Source: Ancistrus triradiatus (lineage: Eukaryota; Chordata; Actinopteri; Siluriformes; Loricariidae). From it: DNA of 64,000 nucleotides. A model generated the notes under the pieces. The model saw only the letters and a list, made by a program, of their open reading frames with translations. It did no database searches and had not been told where the DNA came from. The translations under genes were made by a program, and so were the position numbers. Below, one piece after another: positions 40,101-54,100 of the stretch. Location of the stretch: the NCBI GenBank assembly GCA_025084515.1, contig JAJAGP010000555.1, forward strand, positions 124,001 to 188,000, in the 5' to 3' direction. Each line of letters starts with the position of its first letter. Within the stretch, counting starts at the first letter, position 1.

Positions 40101-41492
40101 TACACAGTGATTCAATGATTCAGTCCCACAATAGCTCTTTCTCAGTGAAGATCTCTGCTGTGTTTATCGTGTTTTTCTTTATTTTTACATCTACAGTACT
40201 GTATTCTTAGTTCTAAGAAGTCTCCATGGGTCCTAATATGGTTAGTAATGACCAACCAAAAGGAAATAAAGAACTGAGTACTCCGGTCCACATTCAGGCT
40301 GAGCCATTAGCATAAGCAGCTAGCGCCCTGAGGTCACCAACAGAGTTGCTTTTACATTTCACTTTCAATCCATTACTCAGTAAATTACACGAGATTTTCA
40401 ACACTTTATTATAAAATAAGCTTTGTGTTAATGATTTAGGCCAACTGTATGTTAATGTAAGTGTTTTAAACAATAAGGTTAGTTCCTCTATGATACAGTA
40501 GAGACTGTATTAAACTCATTGGTTCATAAGTACGTTTGATGGATTTGTCGGGATGTATCCCCTTTATAAATCAGGGAGCACCTGGACAATACAACTCCAT
40601 TAATGCATATAATGCCTTATACAGTGTGGATTTTCTGGGGGTCTGGAACAGATTAATTCCATTTACATTATTCCTTATGGGAAACATTTGCTCGGAACTC
40701 CATTTTCAGGTCTCAACAAGCCTTCTAGGAAACGAATTAATGACAAGAACCAAGGTGTACCAATTTACTTTGTGTTTAAGGTGAAACCAAATACTCTCTA
40801 TAAGACTCTTATCAAACTATAAGTCTGATGGACTTGTTCTCAAGCCATTTCTTGGTGGCCTTTGCAGTGTGAACAGGAGCATTTTCTTATCGAAAATGCG
40901 ACCATTCATCTTTAGTAATCGGCTTTTAAACTACGAGAAGCAAACCTTTCTGCAATATTTTCCTGTACTACAAAGCATTAACTGACATTTCACAGCCTTT
41001 CCAGCAGCTGAAAAGGCTTCTCACACCATATCACCTCTATCTCCATGCATAATGGTAGTAGATATGCATTTGCTGTATTTCTGACCAGATCTTTGAAAAA
41101 ACCTCTCTGGATCATCTCCATGCAACTCAAGATCATGATTCATCAGTTCACACAACTCTGCTGAAGCACTCTGAATCAAATTTTATATATTCTGCAGGAA
41201 ACGTCTTTCTGTCCTTGATGTTTTTCTTAGACAACAATGGCTTTTTTAAACAGCAATTGCATTTTTATTATTTTTTTATTGTATATACACACACACATAC
41301 ATACATACACACACACACACATATATATATATATATGTGTATGTATGTATGTATGTATGTATGTGTGTGTGTGTGTGGAGTTCATGCCTCTATGGGTAAG
41401 AGCCTTGGTGGCATGAGGGGACCTACGTAATATTAGGCAGGTGGTTTTAATGTTTAATGGCTAAGGCGTGTACACATATGGTGACACTGTAA

Positions 41493-41564
<72 letters not shown>

Positions 41565-44500
41565 ACAGAGAGAAAGACCTTTGCTGGTGGCCGAGATCAT
41601 GCAGCAGTGTGTTGATGTGTATCTGCAGTGAGGCTGGGTCTATTTGGCTCAGCTTCTTCACTTCACTGCGCAGAAAATACCAAAACTCCTTCACACCTCT
41701 TTCCACCCTCCTTCTGTAATCCTCCTGTGCCCGACCCGGACCTGCTGCAAACAGAATAGGTGAAGGTGGGGGTGAGAGAGAGAAAAAATTGTATATTACA
41801 CTTAGAGAGGTGACCGTGTCAATGAATGTAGCATCTGCTTATCTATATAAATGTGAGCAGGGTTCATTGTAAATAACACATTTCTGGAAAGATGCTAAAA
41901 AGAAAATGTGACACATTTACATCATCTGCTGCTGTGTGAAAATCCTAAAGATGAACACGGAGAAAAAAAAAACTATACTGTACCACAGGCAGTGCATTTA
42001 TAGTGTTGGGCTGTGTATCAAAAGAAATAGGTACTAAAGAGAGATTTGACCTTATGATCCCATCCCAAACCACACATTACTGTCCCAAATAATGTACTAC
42101 AACATCACGCCATACTGGTATCCCATCCAGGACATGCTTACGACTGAACCCTGTGTTCTCCAGGGATAGAGCCCCATAACCGCAACCAAGTCTCTGTCAG
42201 CTAGACAGTACTCCTAGTAACCCTCTGTCATCTCTCTTTCACTGCATTACATAAGGTGGGCCATCTTTACTCCCCAAAGACTCAGCCTTTTTGTGCCAAA
42301 TCATGATTATTTTCACTTATTGACACTATCTGTTTGAAATCACATATTTATTCATTTTCTCAAGAAATTACTAATTGCCCCCATCCCAACTTTTTGCGGA
42401 GGCAGGCCTGAAATGTAGGAATGGATGTATATTACCAAATGAAATTAAGTTGTCCGGAAAAAAACACATGAAATATCTTTAGTTCATCTGCAGGTTTGTT
42501 TGTTTTTTTGCATTTTCCATACTGTCCCAACTTTTTCTGATTTGGGGTTGTAAATGTATTTTAATTTCACTTGTGTAGGTTAAATATGGATTTAAATATG
42601 CGGTGGTATGTTTAAAGTCTGCCCACACTTAATATAGTTCCATTTTGTCTCAGTACACAAAGATATCCTTTTGTACTATTTTTGTGCATTTGAAGTATAA
42701 TAAGTACAATAATTTGTTCCATTTTGGCAAGTACATTCATCATTAGTGTGGCTACAAGTACACTTCAGTGCACTATAGCATAATAAAGTTTAGTATATTT
42801 GAGTCTACTTTTTTTTTTTACTAGGAAATAGCCCTGTGAATCACGTTTTATGGCAATTGTGGCCTCTGACTGCAACAACGTTTTTATCCTGATGTGTAAG
42901 AATTTTTTTGATTCTACACAAAAATGTAGACCAAACTCACACGAACCAAGGAGTGTGTTTACCAGTGTAAAAAAATTATAAGTTCATATGTCTTTGCAGT
43001 CAGTGGCTTTTTAAAGTTATGAAGCTGAGTAAGCTAATGTAATACCACACCAGTTTAGTAGCTACTTTATACAGCTAACATGCTGTTATGATTTAGTTTG
43101 CCAGCTAGTTATGCTAGTATGCTAGCCTTGTTCTTTTCAACTGCAATAGTTGCTAGTTTAGGGTATTAGCTCAGAAAAGTTAACAAATTACGGTTTGGCA
43201 TATATGCACTGTGCTACAAACTATTATATAAAGTGGTGCTTGAATGTTTGTGAACCTTTTAGAATTTTTAGCCCATTCCTCCATACAGAACAGCTTCAGC
43301 TCTAGGATGTTGGTGGGTTTCCTCACATTAGCTGCTCAATTCAGGTCCTTCCACAACATTTCCATTGGATTAAGGTCAGGAGTTTGACTTGGCCATTCCA
43401 AAACAAAACATTATTCTTCTGTAACCATTCTTTGGTAAAACGACTTGTGTGCTTAGGGTCGTTGTCCTTGCTGCAGGACCCACCTTCTCTTGAGATTCAG
43501 TTCATGGACAGATGTCCTGACATTTTCCTTAGAATTCTCTGATATCAATTCAGAATTCATTGTTCCATCAATGATGGCAAGCCGTCCTGGCCCAGAGGCA
43601 GCAAAACAGGCCTAAACCATGATACTACCACCACCATGTTTCACAGATGGGATAAGGTTTCTTATGCTGGAATGCAGTGGTTTCCTTTCTCCAAACATAA
43701 CGCTTTTCTTTTAAACCAAAAAAGTTCTGTCTTTTTTGGTCTCATCCATCCACAAAACATTCTTCCAATAGCCTTCTGACTCGTCCACGTGATCTTTGGC
43801 AAACTGCAAGACGAGCAGCAATGTTCTTTTTGGAGAGCAGTGGCTTTTCTCCTTGCAACCATGCCCGTGCACACCATTGTTGTTCAGTGTTGTTCAGTGT
43901 TGTGTTCAGCCAATGTGAGAGAGGCCTTCAGTTGCTTAGAAGTTACCCTGGGATCCTTTGTGACCTCGCCAACTATTACACGCCTTGCTTTTGGAGTGAT
44001 CTCTGTTGGTCGACCACTCCTGGGGAGGGTAAAATGGTCTTGAATTTCCTCCATTTGCACACAATCTGTCTGACTGTGGATTGGTGGAGTCCAAACCTTT
44101 TCCAACCTAATGAGCATCAACACCTTTTTTTTCCTGAGGGTCCTCAGAAATCTCCTTTGTTCGTGCCATGATACACTTCCACAAACGTGTGTTGTGAAGA
44201 GCAGACTTTGATAGATCTTGTTCTTTAAAAAAAAACAGGAGTTCCCACTCACACCTGATTGTCATCCCATTTATTTGAAAACACCTGACTCTAAATTTCA
44301 CCTTCAAATTAACTGCTAATTCTAGAGGTTCACATACTTTTGCCACTCACTGATATGTATATTGGATCATTTTCCTCAATAAATAAATGACCAAGTATAA
44401 TATTTTGTCTCATTTGTTTAGCTGGGTTCTCTTTATCTACTTTTAGGACTTGTGTGGAAAAATCTGATGATGTTTTAGGTCATATTTATGCAGAAGATAG

Positions 44501-45595
44501 AAAATTCTAAAGGGTTCACAAACTTTCAAGCACCATTGCATGATATTAACGCTGAATGCCATAAAGACAGTGCTATTTCAGGTCCCTTTCATTTACAATG
44601 CTGCTCAACGAGGAAGGTACTTTTTTGAAAGGTGAGTCCTAATAAGACAAATGCAGAATGCGTGTGACCTCCAGTCAGCTATGCTGAACTAAATTGCATT
44701 TATATCTGTGGCTATACTTCATGCTATTGTAGCCAGTGCTAAAAAGGACAGTGTAAAAGAGTTGTGGAGTCAGTTGTGAGCTAGACAGAGACAGAGGTCA
44801 CCTCTCTCAGCAGGTGTGTGCGCCGAAACACAAGAAGACAGGTGTGTGTGTTTTCCTCTCTCTTGCCCAGGGATATGATGCTTTCAGCTGATATTTTTAG
44901 GGCTGTTTAAGAGAGATGGCCTCCATACCCTGCCCATGCAACAGCACTCCAGTGATAATATAAGATTTTTCCTTGGTGTATCTTTGGTACAATCTAAAGT
45001 ACCACAAAAACCAAACACCAACAGTAAAGTGTCACAGTGGCAGTAAAATGTGAATGGAAACAAAACAGGCCTGCAATATCTTGTGGTGAATGGCCATACA
45101 GCAAGATAATATATTAGTCATTTACCGGTGAAAAGGAAGCTTTGTGGACAGCCTTATGTTAACTGAAACCCATCAAAATCCTTTTGGTTATGGTACTAAC
45201 AGAGAGCTGTGAGGTGCACATATGGAAAGAGCAAAATGACTACAGGTTCATCCCACAGACCTCTTTTTCTACAGTAAACTATTACATGTCTTCAGAATAG
45301 GTAGGAATAAAAAATATAATACAGAAAGTTATACCTACTGCCAATTGAATATGTTTTGGTTTTATTGCTGTTATTTTATTAATATGATTTTATTGTGTTT
45401 TTGTACATCATGGCAACCCAGCAATTTCCCCAGCATTAAGCTTTACACAGCTTAAGTTCTATACTTTTATATTGATGTTAACTGTACAATGTGTGCAGAC
45501 TTGATGTTGGGTATTTGAATGGAATATAATAATATAATGCAGAGCATTAATAGAGAAAATCAGAGTCAGAAAAGTACAGTGGAGCTTGAAAGTTT

Positions 45596-45646
<51 letters not shown>

Positions 45647-48077
45647 GGCCTGGATTTGGAGTCACACACAAAATTAAAGTGAAAAAACACACTACAGGCT
45701 GATCCAACTTTGATTGTAAATGTCATTTCCTTAAAACAAGTCAAAATGAGGCTCAGTATTGTGTGTGTGGCCTCCACGTGCCTGGATGACCTCCCTACAA
45801 CGCCTGGGCATGCTCCTGATGAGGTGGCGGATGGTCCTCCTGAGGGATCTCCTCCCAGACCTGGACTAAAGCATCCGACAACTCCTGGACAGTCCCTGTG
45901 GTGCACATGAGTTGGTGGATGGGGAGCGAGACATGATGTCCCAGATGTGCTCAATCGGATTCAGGTCTGGGGAACGGGGAGGGGGGGGGGCAGTCCATAG
46001 CTTCAATGCCTTCATCTTACAAGAACTGCTGACACACTCCAGCCACATGAGGTCTAGCATTGTCCTGCATTAGGAGGAACCCAGGGCCAACCACACCAGC
46101 ATATGGTCTCACAAGGGGTCTGAGGATCTCATCTCGGTACCTACAGGCAGTCAGGCTACCTCTGGCGAGCACATGGAGGCTGTGCGGCCCTCCAAAGAAA
46201 TGCCACCCCCACACAATTAACTGACCCACTGCCCAACCGGTCATGCTGAAGGATGTTGCAGGCAGCGGATCGCTCTCCCCACGGCGTCTCCCAGACTCCT
46301 GTCACGTCTGTCACATGTGCTCAGTGTGAACCTGCTTTCATCTGTCAAGAGCACAGGGCGCCAGTGGTGAATTTGCCAATCCTGGTGTTCTCTGGCAAAT
46401 GCCAAGCGTCCTGCACGGTGTTGGGCTGTGAGCACAAACCCCCATCTGTAGACTGGTCGGGCCTCATACAATCCACATGGAGTCTGTTTCTAACCGTTTG
46501 TGCAGACACATGTACATTTGTGGCCTGCTGGAGGTCATTTTGCAGGGCTCTGGCAGTGCTCCTCCTGTTCCTCCTTGCACAAAGGCGGAGGTATCGGTCC
46601 TGCTGCTGGGTTGTTGCCTTCCTACGGCCTCCTCCACGGCTCCTGGTGTACTGGCCTGTCTCCTGGTAGCGCGTCCTGCCTCTGGACACTACGTCGAAAG
46701 ACACAGCAAACCTTCTTGCCACCAGCTTGCATTGATGTGCCATCATGGATGAGCTGCACTACCTGAGCCACTTGTGTGGGTTGTAGAGTCCGTCTCATGC
46801 TACCACGAGTGTGAAAGCACCACCAACATTCAAAAGTGACCAAAACATCAGCCAGAAAGTATAGGTACTGAGAAGTGGTCTGTGGTCCCCACCTGCAGAA
46901 TCACTCCTTTATTGAGTGTGTCTTGCTAAGTGCCAATAATTTCCACCTGTTGTCTATTCCATTTGCACAACAGCATGTGACATTGATTGTCAATCAGTGT
47001 TGCTTCCTAAGTGGACAGTTTGATTTCACAGAAGTTTGATTTATTTGGAGTTATATTGTGTTGTTTAAGTGTTCACTTTATTTTTATATATATACACACA
47101 CACACTGCTCAAATATATATATATATATATACACCTTTTGGTCCATAGTCTAGTACCTTAACCGCTAGGCTACCACAGTCCCATATATACACACACACAC
47201 ACGTTTGCCTATCCTTATTTTAGTTTTTGTGTAGCTATTAATTTCTGTTGCTTTTTAAAGATATATTGTAGTTGTAATAAGCTCTCCAGACATAAAATCT
47301 GTTTTTGTGTGTATGTGTGATGTGTTGGTGTTGAAAGGTGTGCTCTCTCTCACCATCTCTGAATGCTCTCTGGTAGGTGTGGATCTCCTGCTTTGCTTTG
47401 CTCAGCTGTTCTTCTAAGGAACGCAATCGACCTGCAGAGACTGGCCTCGCAGACTGTCCTTCTGGAATCCTGCAGTGACACACACACAGTTGTTGTAAAC
47501 ATATGTTTTGGGAAATTTTCTACTAACACAATAATGGTTGTAACTAAGGGTGTGCGAAATATATTGTCTACAATAATATCTTAATTGTGCAAGTTGACAT
47601 TATTGAGTATGTCACTCATTTTTATGAAAAACATATCTTATGAATTCACATATTCTAATTTCAAATTTCCAGGAACTGGGTACCTGTTAAAAAATCTAAA
47701 TTCCAGGGTTCTTACTAACACAATTTATGCTTTAAATACACTTTCGCAATTAGTGAAAATATATGTCTGTAAGGAGGCAACCTTCTACCAGGGGCATTGC
47801 GTCATGTAATACTTCATTATGTTGTTTTGTTTTGATACGTTCCACTATAGCATTAGCGGAAGATGGACCTCGAGAAAGCCCTTAAAAGTTTGGCTCCACA
47901 TTGTGAGCGAAAACGAAAAGGCGAAATGCAATATGTGTGGATTGATCTGTTGTGAAGGAGGTTACATCTCCAACATGGCAAGCATCTAAGACAGCATAAG
48001 GTCCTCACAAGGTAATGAAAGTCAGGTCTTTCTATCTTTGTGGGAAGATTTGGTCCTCACAATGATGCATATATTTG

Positions 48078-48146
<69 letters not shown>

Positions 48147-51100
48147 TGATCACAGTATTCCCACTATCTGTGATTTACACCTGACTTACAAGGTCAGAAT
48201 GACATGAATTGAATTGAATAGTCAGCCTCATTTTAAACTGCAGATTGCATTACTATAAGGGTTCAATCGAGGCAAATATGAGCTAGCATCCAAAACAAAT
48301 TCATCTGCATCCTCATCCTTATGCCTAAGATCAGTGAACAGTCACCTTTTCTGAGATTCGATTCCCATTTATTACCTCCAGAGACATTTCAGAAATAAAA
48401 CGTTCAAACACTCAAATCAAACCAACATCTACATTAAGGGTACATATAGGCTAGGTTTCTCAAAAGAACATTAGCCTTCATTTTTTACTCGGAATGACTT
48501 TCAGTGGCGGATAACCGTGACCATTTCACTTTAACCCAAGACTAGGCTAAATCCATATGAATGAGCGCACTGTGTTTCTTCAAACCATTACTCTACTGCT
48601 GAGTCATTCTGGTTCGTATCCCAAATCGGGCGAGGTGAAGTCTGAGCTGCATTCACTGAGGTGGCAGGTTCTGAGTGATGTCTGCGTAGTTTGGTTCCAA
48701 ATGTGTGTTACCAGAGTTCCTAGTGCTCCATCTGGGAGGCTGAATCTGTGTGTGTCATGTGATGCAGCCCAAGGTTGGCCCCATTTTAAAGTTCCATGTT
48801 ACAGTATATTTTGTTGTTTTAGTTTTTGTTGTCTTATTGTACAGTGGTACCTCGGTTCTTGACCACTTCAGAACTCGTTGAATTTGGTTCTCGATGCATT
48901 TTGACTAGAAAAATGTGTCTCGGTTCTCGTCATTTGCTCAGTACTGGGCGCACTTGCTTAAAAATGAGTGAATCGAGGCGCATGACTCATTCATGATTCA
49001 CGATCCATGATTCACGATTCAGTACACTGCGATACAGTGAATTAGGTTCACAATAGCCTTGCTGAGAGAAGATCTTGTTTGTTTATCGTGTTTTTCTATA
49101 TTCTTACATCTACAGTACTGTACTCTTAGTGCAAATAAGGTTCTAAAATCTTGAGATCTTGCGTGGGGCCCCAGATTGAGGGAGATTATCAATGGTCTTG
49201 TATGTCCATTTTCTTACAATTGCTCCCACAGTTGATTTATTCACACCAACCTGCTTGCCTATTGTAGATTTACTTTTCCCAGCCTGGTGCAGGTCTACAA
49301 TTTTCTTCCTGGTGTCCTTCGACAGCTCTTTGGTCTTGGCCATGGTTGAGTTTGGAGTCTGACTGTTTGAAGCTGTGGACAGGTGTCTTTTATACAGATA
49401 ACGAGGTCAAACAGGTGCCATTAATACAGGTAACGAGTGGAGGACAGAAGAGCTTCTTAAAGAAGTTACAGGTCTGTGAGAGCCAGGAATCTTGCTTGTT
49501 TGTGGGTGACCAAATACTTATTTTCCACCATGATTTACAATTAAATTATTTAATAATCCTACAATGTGATTTTTTTTTTCTCATTTTGTCTCTCAGTGTA
49601 GCTATGATGAAAATTACAGACCTCTCTCATCTTTCTAAGTAGGAGAACTTGCACAATCAGTGGCTGACTAAATACTTTTTTGCCCCATTGTAGGTTAATG
49701 TAAATGTTTTAAACAATGAAGTCGGCTATGCTATGATACAACATAGACTATATTAAACTTATTGGTTCATGATACATTTAACTTTATGATGGATTTGTCA
49801 GAACATATCCCCTTCATAAATCAGGGAGCACCTGCACAGTACAACTCCATTGATGCATATAAAGCCTTATACAGTGTGGATTTTCTGGGGGTCTGAAACA
49901 TATTCATTCAAAATACATTATTCCTTATGGGAAAAATTTGCTTTTCGTTTTTGGTTCTTGACAAGCCTTCTGGAACGAATTAACTACCAGAACCGAGGTA
50001 CCATTGTATTAGCCGGTCTCATTCTCCTGTTCATTTGGAAATACTCTAGCTAGCCTAGCTTTCATACTGTACTGTCAAAGTCATGGTTTGTTCCAGAGAT
50101 ACTTCCTGAAGCAAGGTCATTGAAAACGTCAATAAAACGGCTGCTGGCTATCTCAGGGTATTTTCTTTGTGTAGTTTAAGATGGACTCCATGCAGGTTTC
50201 CTCCAGTACAGTAGATGGATTGGCTACTCTGAATCACCCAAGGTGTGCATGCATAAGTGAGTGTGTGAGTCCCTGTGATGGAACTGTGTCATGCCCAGGG
50301 TGTATTCCCGCCTGTTGTGTATTCCGTGTGTCTGAGATATGCTCCAGACCATCTGCAACTCTGATCGGGATAAAAGATAAATGAATATAAGTTATGTCCC
50401 ATTAGGAAGGCACGATTTGAAAGCAGCATTTCATGACTAGTTGTAATCTATTTTTTAATCATTACGTTCCAGTGGAATGCAGCTGTCTAGTTAGGCAGCA
50501 TTGTGGCCCAGTCTTTGCTCTCATAACAGCCATATCTGTTAGCTAATGCGACAAAAACTTGTAGAGCCTTTAATCCAGTGTCTAGCTGTGCATAATAATA
50601 GTTGGGTTCAGGACCTATCCACAGCTCAAGGGCACATACTATATAAAACATGCATTTCAAACATTGTTCACATACATTTGGATATCTTGAGTGCCGACCT
50701 ACATACAAACTGTGAACTTGGTAACCCAGTCATTTTCTGTGGGCTGTCTTGGTATTCAAGTCATTCAGCTGTGGCTGGAATTTCTACATCACATGTCTGG
50801 ACATTAGAATTATACCACAATAATTTTCTCGCAAGCACTGGATCTGCTTGCATTATATCATAGCTAGGAGCTAATTATAGCATCTGCTCTGTTGCTGGCT
50901 GTACAGGAGAGCATAAATCTGTGCATTGGACCCCAGACTTAGAGCATCAGGACGATGTGCCACTCACAGGAAGTTATCATCCTATGTGGCTCCTTTCTGA
51001 CCCATTTCTCCTTCCAGAACAAATGATTTACACTTTATGGTAGCCTTGCCCATGAACCTCTGTCTGTTCAGACTTTCTGTTAACCTAGCCTATTAGTCTC

Positions 51101-54100
51101 TGTCTGTTTACACTTTGTGTTAGCCTTGTCTGTTAGCCTCTGTCCCTTTACACCTGGTGTTAGCCTAGCCTATTAGCCTATGTCTGTTTACACTTCTGTT
51201 AATCTAGCCTGTTAGCCTCTGTCTGTTTACACTTTGCACTAGCCAAGTCTATTAGCCTGTCTGTTTACATTTTGTTAGCCTAGTCTATTAGCCTGTCTGT
51301 TTACATTTTGTGTTAGCCTAGTCTATTAGCCTCTGTCTGTTTACACTTTGCACTAGCCTAGTCTATTAGCCTGTCTGTTTACATTTTGTTAGCCTAGTGT
51401 ATTAGCCTGTCTGTTTACATTTTGTGTTAGCCTAGTCTATTAGCCTCTGTCTGTTTACATTTTGTGTTAGCCTAGTCTATTAGCCTCTGTCTGTTTACAT
51501 TTTGTGTTAGCCTAAGTCTATTAGCCTCTGTCTGTTTACACTTTGCAGTAGCCTAGTCTATTAGCCTGTCTGTTTACATTGTGTTAGCCTAGTGTATTAG
51601 CCTGTCTGTTTACACTGTGTTTGCATAGTCTATTAGCCTCTGTTTACATTTTGTGTTAGCCTAGTCTATTAGCCTGTCTGTTTACATTTTGTGTTAGCCT
51701 AGTCTATTAGCCTCTGTCTGTTTACACTTTGCACTAGCCTAGTCTATTAGCCTGTCTGTTTACATTTTGTGTTAGCCTAGTGTATTAGCCTTTGTCTGTT
51801 TACACTTTGTATTTGCATAGTCTATTAGCCTGTCTGTTTACATTTTGTGTTAGCCTAGTCTACTAGCCTGTCTGTTTACATTTTGTGTTAGCCTAGTGTA
51901 TTAGCCTTTGTCTGTTTACACTTTGTGCTTGCATAGTCTATTAACCCCTCTGTCTATTCAGACTTTCTATTAACCTAGCCTATTAGTCTCTGTCTGTTTA
52001 CACTTCTGTTAGCCTAGGGGGGTGCACCCCCCACTTTTTGGTCTTACTGGTTATACATTGGCTTAGCCTAGCCTATTAACCTCTGCCTGGTTACACATTC
52101 TGTTAGTTTAGCTTATTAGCCTCTGTCTGTTTATATGTTATGTTAACCTAGCCTTTTATCCTCTGTCTCTTTACACTTTGTGTTAGCCTAACCTATTAGC
52201 CTCTGTCTATTTACATTTGCTCTTAGCCTACCCTATTAGCCTCTGTCTGTTTACAATTTCTGTTAGTCTAGCTTTTTAGCCTCTGTCTGTTTTTAGTTTG
52301 TGTTAGTCTAGCCTTTTAGCCTCTGTCTCTTTACACTTTGTTAGCCTAACCTATTAGCCTTTGTCAGTTTTCACTTTGTGTTAGCCTAGCCACTTAGGAT
52401 CTATCTTCTACACTCTGTTCGTCACCTATCTTGTCTGTGCATCCACATTTGTCTTTCGCTTGTATTTGCACCATGCCATTTAATAAAGCTCCAACACTTA
52501 CAACCGTTTTCGTCCTTGTCACTGTCGGTCAGCCTGACACAGAGAACAGAGAAGTGTTTCAAGTTTATTTTTGATGCTTCCCAGCTTCAGTCACAGCAGA
52601 TGTGGGAAATATAAGTATTTAAAAGAAAACTGTAATATGTGTTCCTTTAAACGTTTAGCATTAGCTTACTCTAACGGTAACATACTAAGTGTCATTTTCA
52701 AGAAAGACAACGTTGCTGCAGGGTCCACAACAACGTTAATGCTAGTAGTATAGTAGTTGAAAGTCTGAACGATGAACTTTACGGAGCGGGGAGCATTTTT
52801 AAAAGGTTTTTGTGGCATAAACTACATAATTGATGTATGCGTAGTCATTCCTTTCAGCGCTGGATGAAATGAAGACGGGGATTATACAAATATGAAAGAT
52901 TTGCAGCTCGAGTTAAGCTCACATTCAATCAACTGACAGCTCATTTAGAAGAAAAGAGAGCCAGCGTTTCACCAGTCCTGTTTATTGATAATAAAAGAAC
53001 GTGTTTAGAGGTGTGTAATTATCTACTATTAAAAAAATTACTGAGCCTGTATTCAAAAACGTTGCTCAATTGTCTTAATTTGCAAAGTTCTGTGAAACGG
53101 CGTAGATTTTTGCTTTATGTGACCCTGTGGGTCTCACTGATGTTTCCAGTATATTCTCAAGTATGTACTGTCTGCTTTCTGTTCCATATCCATATCGAGC
53201 AACTGCAATTATTTGATATGGAAAAAGTAGGTAAGGGAATGATTTCAAACAGCGTGTGAACATACAAATCAAACGCCAACTTTATATGTATGAATGTAAT
53301 GATGATATATGTAAGTGATCACAATATTAGAGCAAAATGATATGTTAATTGGGGAAAATTACAATTGAAAGGAGGCTCTAGTTACCCTGTTAAGCCGCCT
53401 CTAGCCTGGATACAAGATGAGATACAATTGGGCATGGAGGTATACAGATTCCGTATGGTATCCTGTGGCACATTTGCTTACAGATGTCACAGCTGGGCAT
53501 GTAAATCCGGCACACTCGTAGGCTGCTAAAATTGGTCTCCCAGCTGGTCCCATAAATGCCTGATTGGCGATAAATCTGGCAACCAGGCAGGCCAAGGTGT
53601 GTTGCAATCTGGCTGAGACATGCCTGGGAAACCCTTGCTGTGTGAGGGTGAGCATTATCCTGCTGAAAAATGCCAGTTGGAAGCCCTGCCATGAGAGGCA
53701 ACATGTGGCCACAGGATGTCCTGCACATATCACTGAGTTGTTAGTGGCCCTTGTATCACTACTGGGAGTGATCGACTGTTGTATGTGATGGCTCCCCAGA
53801 TCTTCACACCAGCAGCTGGGGCAGGTCTGAAGCGTTCACCATGTGGACTCCATACTGGAACACGAACGTCATCGTATTCCAAACTGAACCTCGATTTGTT
53901 GCTAAAGACGATACGGTTCCATTGTAGTCCAGGTTTCTCGTTCATGACACCACTGAAAACAAAGGCGATCGTGGCTGGCTGTCAATGGCACATAATGGGC
54001 ACCATGACAACAACTTTCCTTCTGAAAAGTGCCTGGAAATGGTCCGGCCAAAGACGGGTGTGTAGTGAAGGTGCCATTTGTGTCTAGATGGTGGATAACA

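Noticed and set aside
45547..45954. Minus-strand frame with Arg-Glu repeats
   Set aside because: The repeats come from the CT microsatellite and the rest is an off-frame reading of TcD.
51027..52400. CRISPR-like spacing of repeats
   Set aside because: The repeats are directly tandem with no unique spacers, and the genome is that of a fish. It is a minisatellite.
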